This document shows positions 50,346 to 60,325 of a DNA stretch of 64,000 nt, one piece after another (within the stretch, counting starts at the first letter, position 1; every line of letters starts with the position of its first letter). The stretch comes from Acanthosoma haemorrhoidale (Eukaryota > Arthropoda > Insecta > Hemiptera > Acanthosomatidae): NCBI GenBank assembly GCA_930367205.1, contig OV884011.1, positions 106,941,139-107,005,138 of the forward strand, read 5' to 3'. Below the pieces are notes generated by a model. It saw nothing but the letters and a program-made list of their open reading frames with translations. It searched no databases and was not told the DNA's origin. Made by a program: the position numbers and the translations under genes.

Positions 50346-51136
50346 AGGTAATTCTCTTTATTCAGCAGTGACTGGACTGTACGCTTCAGATTCAATTCAT
50401 TGCGAATGCCCAGCCTTGTAGTCAGTAAATTTGCCATATTATTTACTCTGAGCATTATTACGACCCCTTTAGCCTACCACTTCTTCTCGCGTCCCCATAA
50501 GACGAATTTTCATTATTTGTCTCTTATTTTTCAATTAATCAATCATTAGCACGAATCATGGTTAGTGCGCTGGCTGATCCCGTGACCTATAGATTGCCAT
50601 AAAATCCAAGTAAAAAAAAATAGCATATGACTAGCAGAGACAGGGTTAGTTTTGGAAAATGACGATGAGCCCAGTCTACCCATTCATGCCAGTTTTTTAT
50701 GTCGGGCATTCTATGTACCTGTAGCTTTTCGGTCGGCTGCTTCTCAGAACTGAGATCTTTCTATTCTTATAATTATTCTATTCTATTATATAAATATTCT
50801 ATTCAGAAAAGCCGAGGAATATTTTTTTAGGATCTTATGTGGCATGTTGCCTCGTTTTTTTTTTTTTTATAAATCATGTTATATTATCTTTAATGTTCAT
50901 AATATGACATGTGATCATGATTTTTAACATTTCCACTACCTTGGTAGATGTTTCAATGTATGTATTCACTTAAGCAACCCCCGAATACGTGGTGACGAAG
51001 AAAGACCAGCGTAAATTAACCGTTTAAATTTGTAACCCTCCATACTGGCCTTAGTATCATCATCACATTACCCTTGAACACATTCTCTCTGAATTTTTTT
51101 AATTCAATGCTATTATCTAAACATCATAATCCCCCC

Positions 51137-51199
51137 ACTGCTAGATCGCATCTAGGTCCACATCCTCGGAGATTGAAGTGACAAAGGCCTCGAAATCTC
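51137..51199 (+). pseudogene. LINE ORF2 C-terminus fragment
   Basis: One frame reads TARSHLGPHPRRLK, a stop, then QRPRNL. This aligns with the C-terminus of the LINE at 29225-29284 (TARLILISLP then QRLKWHWPRDL). The R-R-L-K...P-R-N/D-L ending is typical of Jockey-clade proteins. Nothing upstream is recognisable, so this is a short 5'-truncated copy; its tail differs from the family at 29444, so it may be another lineage. Confidence 0.5.
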
Positions 51200-52574
51200 C
51201 CGTAATAAAGTAAAGGGATTATTACCATAAGTCTCCCTTCATGCCTGGAGCGATTGCGGCTCTTGCATGCTTGCCCAGTCTGCACTGCTACTATCAATAT
51301 GTAATTTGGCTGCAAAAGTAGTGATAGGAGACATTCCTACAGGGCTTTTTATATATACCGGTAGTGTGTGTATACTCTAAATCAGGAAGGGAGGCCATTT
51401 TGAACATTTTTCCGGCCCGCGAGATTCATCACACTTTTACAAAATATATTTATTTCATAATGCCCAAATTAGTGGAAACCAATGTATTAAAAAAATGCAT
51501 TATTTGTGCATCCGTATATTCAAAAATTAACTGTCGAAATTATGAGAAAAAATTAGCATTGATTTTAAAGTGATATTCTTGCTAATATATGCCAGATATT
51601 GCCTGTTTTATTTATGAGTTTACAGTTATAAATTCGCAGAATAATTAAATTACATTCTGTGAACTCATGATGTGCGCAGTTCTTGAAACATTTAATATAA
51701 CAGGTACTGTGTTTTAATATGGGGGTATAATAAAATAAGTATAATAAAATAAAATATATTCAAAAGATTCTCTTTGAGAACCAAAATAAAGATATAAAAT
51801 ATGAAGAGTTCAGCTCGGAGTATTTCTCAGAAATACTGTGTTAGGGGGCATTAGATGAGACCTTCATTGCCACCTCTATTGCATAAAGGTGATTAATCGA
51901 TAGTGATTAGCGTAAATTCTTCACGTTATGGAGGTTTTGGTACAAATTTGCTTGGAAAGCGATTTTAATTAATTTTTATAAACGTAAAGAAATGACGCTC
52001 AGTTGGATGACTTTTAAGCCCTAAAAGGGAGTAAATTAACAAACAAGGATCTGTAATTTAGGACCTGACCTTTCTTCAGCGGTATTTAATGGTTTTGGTT
52101 TAGGGAAGCGAGGTTATCATATTAGCTGTAGCTAATTATTTCTGATGGGGGGTTTACCTTTAAATCGAATTCCTCAAACGTTCAATTTCTCCTTTGAAGT
52201 ATCTCTTACCTTTGTACCTCGGATGTACAGGAACGATTTTTCCTTTGATTGGATAAGGGGTTCTGAAGCCCACTTCCTGCGGGATGGTAACTGAACCGCG
52301 ATTCTTCAACCGCCTTGGACTGGTGTTGATCAATCTTCAAAGTGGCAGTTTCAATAAGCTCATTCTTTTAACAAATTAATATTTACTCAAGAATTTTTAC
52401 CTCCGGTTGAAATAATCGAGTAAAAAATCTTTTGGCTTAAGCACGGAAATGTTTATTTTAAAAGGTATAAATATAAGAAAATATTTGACATATTTTGTTT
52501 CTTTATTTAGACATTGTTCTTGCAATATTGGTTCCAATATGATTTATAGTTATCTGCCAAAGAAACAAATAATG

Positions 52575-52665
52575 GCTAGATCGGGCCTCCGACCCGGGAC
52601 CTCCCCAATTTGAATTGTGCCCCCTTGCATGGACTGTACGCACTCTACCCGAGGGGTAAAGAGAC
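52575..52665 (-). mobile_element. tRNA-like SINE fragment
   Basis: On the minus strand GGGTAGAGTGCGTACAGTCC reads like a tRNA D-arm, and about 45 nt on GAGGTCCCGGGTCGGAGGCC reads like a T-arm with a degenerate B-box. GC content jumps sharply compared with the flanks. No full cloverleaf pairs. A tRNA-derived SINE is likely; the family is not identified. Confidence 0.45.
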
Positions 52666-52669
52666 CGAT

Positions 52670-55600
52670 TACTTTTAGACCGATTAATGTTAACTAACTG
52701 TGTATATGATATCGATAATATAGTTTATATAATTATTAATGTAAATTGAATTGCGAGTCCGAATATATCAACCACTACTAGACTAGGACTTAAAATAATA
52801 AGCTCACTAAAACATGTGTGGTTAATAAAACTATTACATTTTAAAGTTCGGAATGTGTTTGTTGCCTTACCATCTTTATAGTATTACCTGCCTACATTCT
52901 TCTGATATTCTCATTTGTCATAACTTTAGCTCACTTTAACGTTGGTGTATAGTTAAACAATCATGTTTTTTGAGGTTTTGCAAAGATCTATTTTCAAGGA
53001 ATTGTTTCCTGACTTGAGAACATATGAAGCCTACTTTCTCCTAAGTAATATTATCCTTAAACGTCACAAGTAACAATCAGATTGTAGGGAATGTATTGTC
53101 AATTAAAAGGTTGTTTGGAGAGACTAAAGCATGAACTATCAAAAATATAAAAATACGTACGTAAATATATCTTTTTAAGAATTAAAACTCCGGAAATAAT
53201 ATTCTATATATATAAATAGGATATATATATATTATTCTATATTCCTATTTGCTTACTCCCTTCTTCCTCTATTCAGTTAGTCTGTTTGATCGGCTAAGTA
53301 ATTTAACGCAGCTCCCCTGCAGTGTGTGTTATAGAGCAAACATATGGAGTTTCATAATGGACTGCCTTGTACAAACTGGGGAAGAAGATTATATCCTTTG
53401 CTCTTAAAGGCTGTTTTTTTTTTTTATTTACAAACACTATAACTGTCATACATACAGATTAGCTAGATCTCTATCACATAAGACGTTTTTCGCTAGAAGT
53501 TGACCTTAAATTAAAGACAGGTATGATACAAATATTTGGCGAGGTATCCCGATTTAGTTTTTCGAGTCATTGATGAACTCACATTTTGTATGAATTATAG
53601 GAAGATAGCCCCAGACGTATCATACCTTATAGGGTAATACGTGATGAAAAGTCTATATACTCGATGTAATAAATTATAAAATGGGTAATCAGCCGTACAG
53701 AATTAAAACCGTGCTAGTTCGACTTAAGTCGACCGAAGTCATTTTATTTTAATTGACGTATTTCTCATATTCCATGGATCTGTTGCCTTTGTGGATCTAT
53801 ATTTTTATATTGTATATCTCTTTAGTGTTTATTAAGATGATTTCTAGAAAAATGTACGCGGTTAAATATTGAAAATTTTGTTTGGTTCTAGGATTAATGT
53901 TGAACGTTAATGCTACTGACAGAGTAAATTATGTGCTACTTTCTCTGCATACATGTAATTTTCTGATCAGTTGATAATCTTACATTTTTTACAGTCTGCT
54001 ACTCTGGTCCTCATTTCATCATTGCAGTGTTAATATTTTTTGTAATAGTGGTCCCAAATCTCTCCTGAAGTCCTTAACCCCGTCCTTATTTATAATATAT
54101 AGTCCAGAATGTATGGAACTTAGTAATTTTATTTTTTTATCGAGATTTTTTAGCGTTTAAGGAGAATATAGTTCTTTCACAATGGCGTTTCATTCATTAC
54201 AAAACTGTCAATGTTCTTGAAATTATGAAACGTTTAGATGTTTAGTTGTAAAAGTCCATATAATGGCGAATTTATCACAAAACTATTATGAGACTTTTAG
54301 AGATTTCAGTTGCTTTTACTATTACATTACAAATAAAGCCGATATCCCGCATACTCTCAATCTGTGCTTTCATCTGCGCATAATACGGGTTATTATTATC
54401 CTACTTGTGCACTAACCTTTCGCTAATGAGTGCTCAGTGTGTTATCTTCCGTCCTCTGGGACGAATCCAAGGATACGGCCTAACCAACGAGGGCATAAGG
54501 ATATTTCCTTCAAGTTGACAATAGGAACCGAAACAAAGAGGGCTGCAGAAGAAGTGGAGAGACAATGGTCCAGGACGGTTCGTGGAAGCAGTTTTCACTA
54601 CGCAGTTTTTCTTCGTCTGGGTAGAAAAAAAGAACGGGCAGAAGACAGTGCCCTTATCGTTGTCATAGATAACGGTGATCCAGGGTTCAGTGAAAAGCTG
54701 AAGCTGTTAACGGGATGGCTTGCTGGTTGTATGGTGTTCATCAGTAATAAAAGAAATTTATATATAATAACAATTAGAATATATATGTAGGAAATGATTA
54801 GCCCGATAACAAAACAAGGGGTAACGATAACAACCCGATAATAACCCGTCACGCCGAAATCACTTGTTATTGGTTCGTAGATAACGAAAAGTCAGCCAAC
54901 ATACAAGGGTGGATAGACTAATAATTTATTGGCATGGAACTTATCCTTTACATGTGCTCCAACTCCTTGCTAGTGAATGTGGCTGTGATAATCACAAGTC
55001 GGTACTATTTAAGAGATGAAGCTCCGAGGTTTCTCACTATCTGCGTCCTTCCGTGAGTTTTTATTTGCGAGGGTTTAGTTCTCTACGCGAAGTGAACGCC
55101 AGAAATACTACTATGCCGGCTGATACTTGTCATGGCTTGAAACCAGCTAAATATAATTTCAACTATCCTTACGGCGAATCAATGCCTAAGTTTCAGCTGC
55201 GGTATGCCCATTCTATCCCTACCATACAATAAGACCCCTAGTAGCCGACCCCCGACATTTTTTCACCCCTGTAGTTCCAATCAGACTATAGCTCCATAAC
55301 TACGCCCAATAGTTGCAGTTATTGGTGGGCGCGGCACCACTTCCCAGATGGTAGTCCATCCGTAAAAATGTGCTCTCTCCAATTGGATAGATTGCTCCTA
55401 AAATCAATATAGGCCTCCGACTAACAGCCAATGCCCATTACACTAAACTGCCTCTTATTTACCGCTTCATCTAGTCTCGTGTTCGTTTGTTTTATTCTAA
55501 AATAGGCACCTACCTAGTTCTGTTCTTATTTTTTGGCTTTGTAGTTAGTGTACACGGTACGGTTACATTTATATAAAATATTTGTGGAAGTAAGTCATAA

Positions 55601-55740
55601 TTCCCAATCTTATTTAAGTACATGCTGCTAGTCAGTGGAGGACAACTGATATGAAAAAAAAAACTTCTTTTCGGGGTTTGGGTTCGAGACGAAACAACAA
55701 ATTATATCTAATATATTATTTGAGAACACACACATCATTC
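52670..55740 (+). other. Intron stretch with one unrecognised frame and a GATA-rich patch
   Basis: A 117-codon plus-strand frame at 54437-54790 begins in GC-richer DNA and is polar and basic (for example TETKRAAEEVERQWSRTVRG). No family is recognised, and its end is AT-rich noise. Just downstream, 54800-54890 contains four GATAA motifs (CCGATAAC, ACGATAAC, CCGATAAT, AGATAACG). TA-rich microsatellite-like DNA lies at 53205-53240. Otherwise nothing is seen. Confidence 0.35.
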
Positions 55741-55749
55741 TAATTAAAT

Positions 55750-56070
55750 TTATAAATTATAATAATAATAATATGTCATAGACTTCTTAAAATTGGAATC
55801 GTTCGTTGTGGTGTTCCTTTTCATTACTGTACCCGTCTTAGCTTCTTCTTTTTCCATCTTCTCTTCTTTTTCTTCGGGGGAAATAAATCTTTCAACTTCT
55901 TTTACCAAGTCTTTACTGAGTTTCGTCATATTTTTCTTTTGAAGTGTATACAAAATCGGCGTTCCGTATTTATTGCTTGCTTTTGTAGAGAAAAATTGTC
56001 TATAATTTCTTATGTCTTTATTTTTGGATTTTTGCGCTTCTTCAAACAGTTGACCAAGGGTATAATACAT
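55750..56070 (-). CDS. Possible small gene, 106-codon charged protein, unrecognised
   Basis: A complete minus-strand frame runs from ATG to stop and reads more like a real protein than the AT-rich background. It starts MYYTLGQLFEEAQKSKNKDI and has a mixed soluble middle (SNKYGTPILYTLQKKN). A Lys/Glu-rich helix-forming stretch follows (LVKEVERFISPEEKEEKMEK), then a short Asn/Thr tail and a Tyr run from a TAA/TAT simple repeat just before the stop. There is no signal peptide or membrane segment. Just upstream on the minus strand is the AT-rich TAATTATAAAAAAAT, which could act as a TATA element. No splice sites are needed. It could be an intronless nested gene, a retrocopy, an insertion from a virus or symbiont, or chance. 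I recognise no homologue. Confidence 0.35.
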   Translation of the reverse strand: MYYTLGQLFEEAQKSKNKDIRNYRQFFSTKASNKYGTPILYTLQKKNMTKLSKDLVKEVERFISPEEKEEKMEKEEAKTGTVMKRNTTTNDSNFKKSMTYYYYYNL

Positions 56071-57624
56071 ATTTTTTTATAATTAACAAACGGTGTGCTA
56101 ATATTTTATGAACAACGGTACTCAATTGATAATGTTTAACACCCTACATTTTCCCACAAATTACCCTCCCATTATCACGGCTGCAGGTCGCTGCTAAGTC
56201 ATATTTACCCTACAACCTGGCATAAATAACTTCGTGATTAAGCGTGAAGAACACGTTTGGTACCTTCCCAAAGTTTAAATTTCCAATAAAAAATATGTTT
56301 CACTTTACAAATTTTTTATTCCATTGCATCTAAAGATATAGCATTAGTTCGGGCGTCAAAAGTAATGCTTATCGTATACTTATGGTATATTTTTAATGAT
56401 CTTAGTAGAAAAAATCTTGACTTGCATCTGTGGGCTACTAAAGAAATCAGATCAATGAAGTTGGTGACCGATATTTGACCGATCACAGCGTTAAAACGGA
56501 TCGCCCTAAAATCAAACCAACTACACCAATACGTCACAGACATTCTACTAAAAATAAAAAAAGTGGTCTGCTTGAATTAAAAGAAAGTTCGTTTTTCGAT
56601 GTTTTACACCATGATGAGAGGAGACACAGAAAAAATCTTATTCGGTAATTTCTTTCTCTGAAATGTTACTAGGTGATCGAACATTCCAAGGCACACATGT
56701 TTAAATAAATTCAATGTATAAATGTAATTTTATAGTTAGCCGACATAAGATGCTCCAATTGTTTCCTTCTAGTGGCTAGTATAATTATCTCAGCGCTTTC
56801 TCATCACGATACCACTTCCGACTGACTCACATTTATAATACCTACTAAGAATTGTAAAGTAGTTTTCCATACCGGTGTGATATGATCAATACCCGTCAGT
56901 TTCCATAATTCTTTTTCTTTATGGAGATCTAGATAATTGAAGTTCTTCGAACTGTGGCTGTATTATTTTTATTTTATAGCTCGTAATAGTTTTATTTATC
57001 CTTGTTTATATAAACAAGTATTTCTGTTTCCAGAAGTATTATTTATTTTTAATGTTTTCTCTGATTTATGCTGTGTAATTATTACAGTTAATACAGTTAA
57101 TTATCCTGCCCACTAATAAACCTATGTGGTAACTGGCTTATATTAACTACTTTGTTCGAGGAAGCATCTAATTTAACTGACTAGTATTAATATTGGGTGT
57201 CCCCAGCACCTTCTCCTGGTTAGTACCATCATTCAGCACACCTTTCCTAACTATTCAATATATAATAAAGTAATATAATATTTTGATTAGTGCCGGTTGT
57301 GGAAGGGTATAATTAAATAATTAAACTTCCGCCTTTCCACAATATTTACCTTACCTTTAGGGCAGGCTGCAACAACAATTCATTTATCCAAAATAATTGC
57401 AATATATTCTGACAAGGCAATGGATAATAGCGATAAAAGTATATTTCTATCACTTTACTCTGTCAGCAGGTTTGTCAGAGACTTGGTAAAAGGACGTGTA
57501 GATCGGGAAGATACAATTCAGAAAACACTACTTCATAACCACTTCACTGAAAATTATAAACTTCAAACTCGAGGTTGAGCGAGAACTTGAGAGCCATAGA
57601 TGCTAAAGACGTTAGGGAAATACG

Positions 57625-57690
57625 GATTAGTGTAGCTTACTTGTTAGGAGTGCTAGAGCCCACTCATGATTCGATTCTCCGAGGATTGGA
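57625..57690 (+). mobile_element. Possible tRNA-like SINE head
   Basis: AGTGTAGCTTACTTGTTAGG has an A-box-like core, and ATGATTCGATTCTCC about 25 nt on has a B-box-like core. Spacing is shorter than in tRNAs and no stems pair cleanly. Weak. Confidence 0.25.
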
Positions 57691-58208
57691 TAGGTAGTTG
57701 ATGCTAAATGAAGCTTTGAATTTTCAAAAATTATGAGGGAATGTAATTTATGATAGGTGGGGGGGGGGTTATCAAGGTCAGCATTTGTTTATTGGTTACA
57801 TAAAAATGTGCTTTGATAAAAAGTTGATTTTAATTTATTTAATTATATATATATATTATTTTAATTTTGTATAAATATTATATAATTTAGTTTTTTACTG
57901 AGATGTAGGATTTTCTGTAATCAATATAGGAGTCCAAAACGTAGCTTGAGCTCTTGTCTTTTAAACCTCGTATTTGAGTTTGCAGTAAGTGTTTTATCGA
58001 GTGGAATACCTAAGTATTAAACTGTATGGTGGGCAGGGGTTAGTCTTTGAATAGAACTGGTTGGAGGGAGATGAACTGCATGACATCATATATCTATTTC
58101 TCACTTAATACAAATGAAAAACAAAATATTCTTTCTAGTGATTTGAGGATCGGTCCCTTTGCCATTTTTTTTATTACATCTAAAGTTGTGTTTTTAATTT
58201 GAGTTAGT

Positions 58209-58244
58209 TTTTTAATATCTGTCTTTCTTTTTTTTCAGGTAAGA
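58209..58244 (+). promoter_or_regulatory. Candidate recursive splice site (ratchet point)
   Basis: A pyrimidine-rich tract (TCTGTCTTTCTTTTTTTTCAG, ending at 58238) is followed with no gap by GTAAGA. The acceptor and a near-consensus donor therefore abut. This is the arrangement of recursive splice sites described in long introns of insect genes: the upstream exon is first joined to 58238, which regenerates a donor at 58239 for the next step. It lies in the sense orientation, about 36.7 kb into an intron, and was the only full match I found in the window. The alternative is an ordinary acceptor of a short exon. Confidence 0.5.
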
Positions 58245-58305
58245 TTGCAACCTTTAAAAGAAGACACCCTACCCTCTTCACACCACATCGTCTAATCGGC
58301 ACTTT
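58239..58305 (+). CDS. Candidate recursive-splice exon or alternative 3' coding exon
   Basis: If the acceptor at 58238 is used as an exon boundary, the incoming phase (0) reads 18 codons (VRLQPLKEDTLPSSHHIV) and then TAA at 58293-58295. A possible donor TTT|GTATGT ends the unit at 58305, giving 67 nt, which is not a multiple of three and contains a stop. Inclusion would therefore truncate the protein. That is what is expected of a recursive-splice exon used only for exon definition. If instead it is a terminal exon it would give a short isoform of 150 residues, but I see no AATAAA soon after. Confidence 0.3.
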
Positions 58306-59068
58306 GTATGTTTTATTTAACATAAAATATTATCATTATTTAAATTCGTCCTAATTCGCATGGAAATTATTTTTTTGTCCACTATCCTTTAATATATGTA
58401 TTGAAACCAACATATAAATACCATGTCTAAATCACTAGAATTATACCTTCTAGACTGAATCTAGAATGTTGTGTATTTATTTTTATTACTGATATAAGAA
58501 TACCTTCGGTGAGTACACCATTTTGAAAAAAAAATTAGATTGCATATTAAATTTAAAAAATACCGGGTTCTATTCAATGCACTCCGAATCAATAACACCC
58601 TTTCGAGTTAGTTACAATCATTATATATTATTTCCTGAATGATTATTGAGATATTTCATTACACCGAAACCATTGTGTAACGTTGCCTGCAACGCGGAAG
58701 AGGGTAATTCCCCTCTGACCATTGAGGCAAATAACACTTCCATACTAGGTAGACTATTATTAACAATATTAGCAATTGATAAATGAGCCAGGAACTCGAT
58801 AGTTACACACAAACACACACGCAGAAGGTATTAATATGAGCGACGAAGCAAGGTGTCGTGACCAATCGTACAATAGGTGGATGTAGGAAGTCACCAGCAA
58901 CCAAGGGTCAGCTTTGATTCTGTCACTCCTTGGGTAACCGCTGTCAGTTCTCACTTCTGCCTCTATTCTCAGTGAAAACTGCATGGTAATAGAAAGTCAC
59001 TTCGTTCTAGGAGGTTTCCAGATCAGGCATATATATGGCGGTTTCTAGTTCAGTCGTGGGTAGTCACT

Positions 59069-59083
59069 CCCCCCCCCCCCCCC
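59069..59083. repeat. Poly(C) run of 15
   Basis: Pure C run followed by seven A's, the longest of several pure G or C runs in the window. Others are at 6131-6141 (G), 6347-6359 (C), 10840-10849 (G), 37784-37794 (C), 57759-57768 (G), 61180-61189 (C) and 63639-63650 (G). Confidence 0.8.
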
Positions 59084-59608
59084 AAAAAAAACTGACTTAT
59101 ATGTATAAATCTTGAATCACAAAAAAATTTTCCAAAAGGTTTTCGAAACAGAGTCCATAAAAATTTAAGACACACCGATTGTCTTGCGAGGTTCCTGCAA
59201 GTTACTTGCTAGTTGATTCAAGGGTATGCCACGATTTTATTTACATTGAATTTCTTTTATGAAACACGAAAAAAAGCAAATATAAAATTATTGAACGTTA
59301 CCGAAAGCCTATCTATTTAAATTTGTACTAATAAGTAGTTGTGAAAAATTAGTTTCACCATAGTACCGAATACACTTGTTTTTTTTTTTGTTTCTAAGAA
59401 CCGCCTTTTAAAAAATAAATATAAAAAGCTAAAATCTGGAAAAAACAATAAATAAATAACTTATTGAAATCTGCTGAAGATACAAAAAAAATTATAATTG
59501 TGTGTTGGGTTGTTAATGGTTCAGAATCTCCAAAACGTTTATTGACAATACATAATCTACGCTTAACGTTTAATCTGTTCCATGCATCATTGGGAATACA
59601 ATTTAGAA

Positions 59609-59630
59609 TCTCTCTCTCTCTCTCTCTCTT
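59609..59630. repeat. (TC)n microsatellite
   Basis: About 11 TC units without interruption. A similar AG microsatellite is at 40085-40104. Confidence 0.85.
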
Positions 59631-60177
59631 TTATGTCGAAACCTCCGGAAGAAGGGAAAGGTTCTATTGGTTTTTCGGGTGGGCTTAGTTATAAAATAGA
59701 AACATTGCTTCTAGTAAAAATATTTGTATCCATCTTTTCTTGGTCTAGCTAAAAAAAAACTCTTCTAAAAACTCTTGGTAAGGAGTTACAAGGTACATAA
59801 ATCGTAAAGTACCCTTAGCCCGCACCTAAGATCGTTAAGATAAAGAAGGTCATTCTTTGTTCACACTCCTTTTGTCTAGAATTTACTCTTTACTATTTTT
59901 AGTTGTTATAGCATTGCGAGATGAGGGGTTAAATGGCTCCAGATGCAAGGAAAGGACATCTTGGAGGGCCACAAGTTAAGGTGATGTGCTTAAGAAGACC
60001 GAGACTAAGGAGTACAGAAAGCTGAAGCATTCCAGAAGACAGGAGTATTGACAAGACTAAGACTAGATCAATATATGTATATATTATAGTCAAACTGCAA
60101 GTTGTTAGAATAGGAGAGGAAATTCCTAAAAGCATCCAGAATAATATTTCCTATAAATAATCATTAGTTTGCCAAAA

Positions 60178-60179
<2 letters not shown>

Positions 60180-60211
<32 letters not shown>
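60180..60211. repeat. (TA)n microsatellite
   Basis: About 16 uninterrupted TA units, followed 20 bp later by long T runs (60231-60262) that lead directly into repeat C copy 2. Confidence 0.85.
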
Positions 60212-60213
<2 letters not shown>

Positions 60214-60261
60214 CGACAAACCACCATTATTTTTTTTTTTTTATTTTATTTTTTTTTTTTT

Positions 60262-60325
60262 TCCTTCATAGCCCCTTTAAATTTACAGATAATTATATAT
60301 AGTTATAGATCCTCAGGCGAACCAT
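60262..60325 (+). repeat. Dispersed repeat C, copy 2 (partial)
   Basis: Carries TTCATAGCCCCTTTAAATTT, ACAGATAATTATATATAGTT and ATCCTCAGGCGAA, matching the first half of the unit at 35091 and even more closely the unit at 63515. It stops before the second half. As in copy 1 it is preceded by a T run. Confidence 0.7.

Larger units (their letters stand above)
21528..58238 (+). other. Intron 2, first segment (about 36.7 kb)
   Basis: The intron runs from the donor after exon 2 to the CAG that ends at 58238, and perhaps beyond the window. It holds the LINE, Tc1-like, mariner-like and palindromic repeats listed separately, plus unique AT-rich DNA. Short GC-richer patches at 30010-30130, 39180-39470 and 46830-46990 have no recognised content. 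I found no other junction that combines a pyrimidine tract, CAG and GTRAG. CAG|GTGATT at 24590, CAG|GTGAAT near 39537 and CAG|GTGATA near 49720 have poor donor halves. Confidence 0.5.

Noticed and set aside
50075..50455. 126-codon minus-strand frame as a gene
   Set aside because: It overlaps a more natural plus-strand frame, has no recognised motif and no supporting signals.
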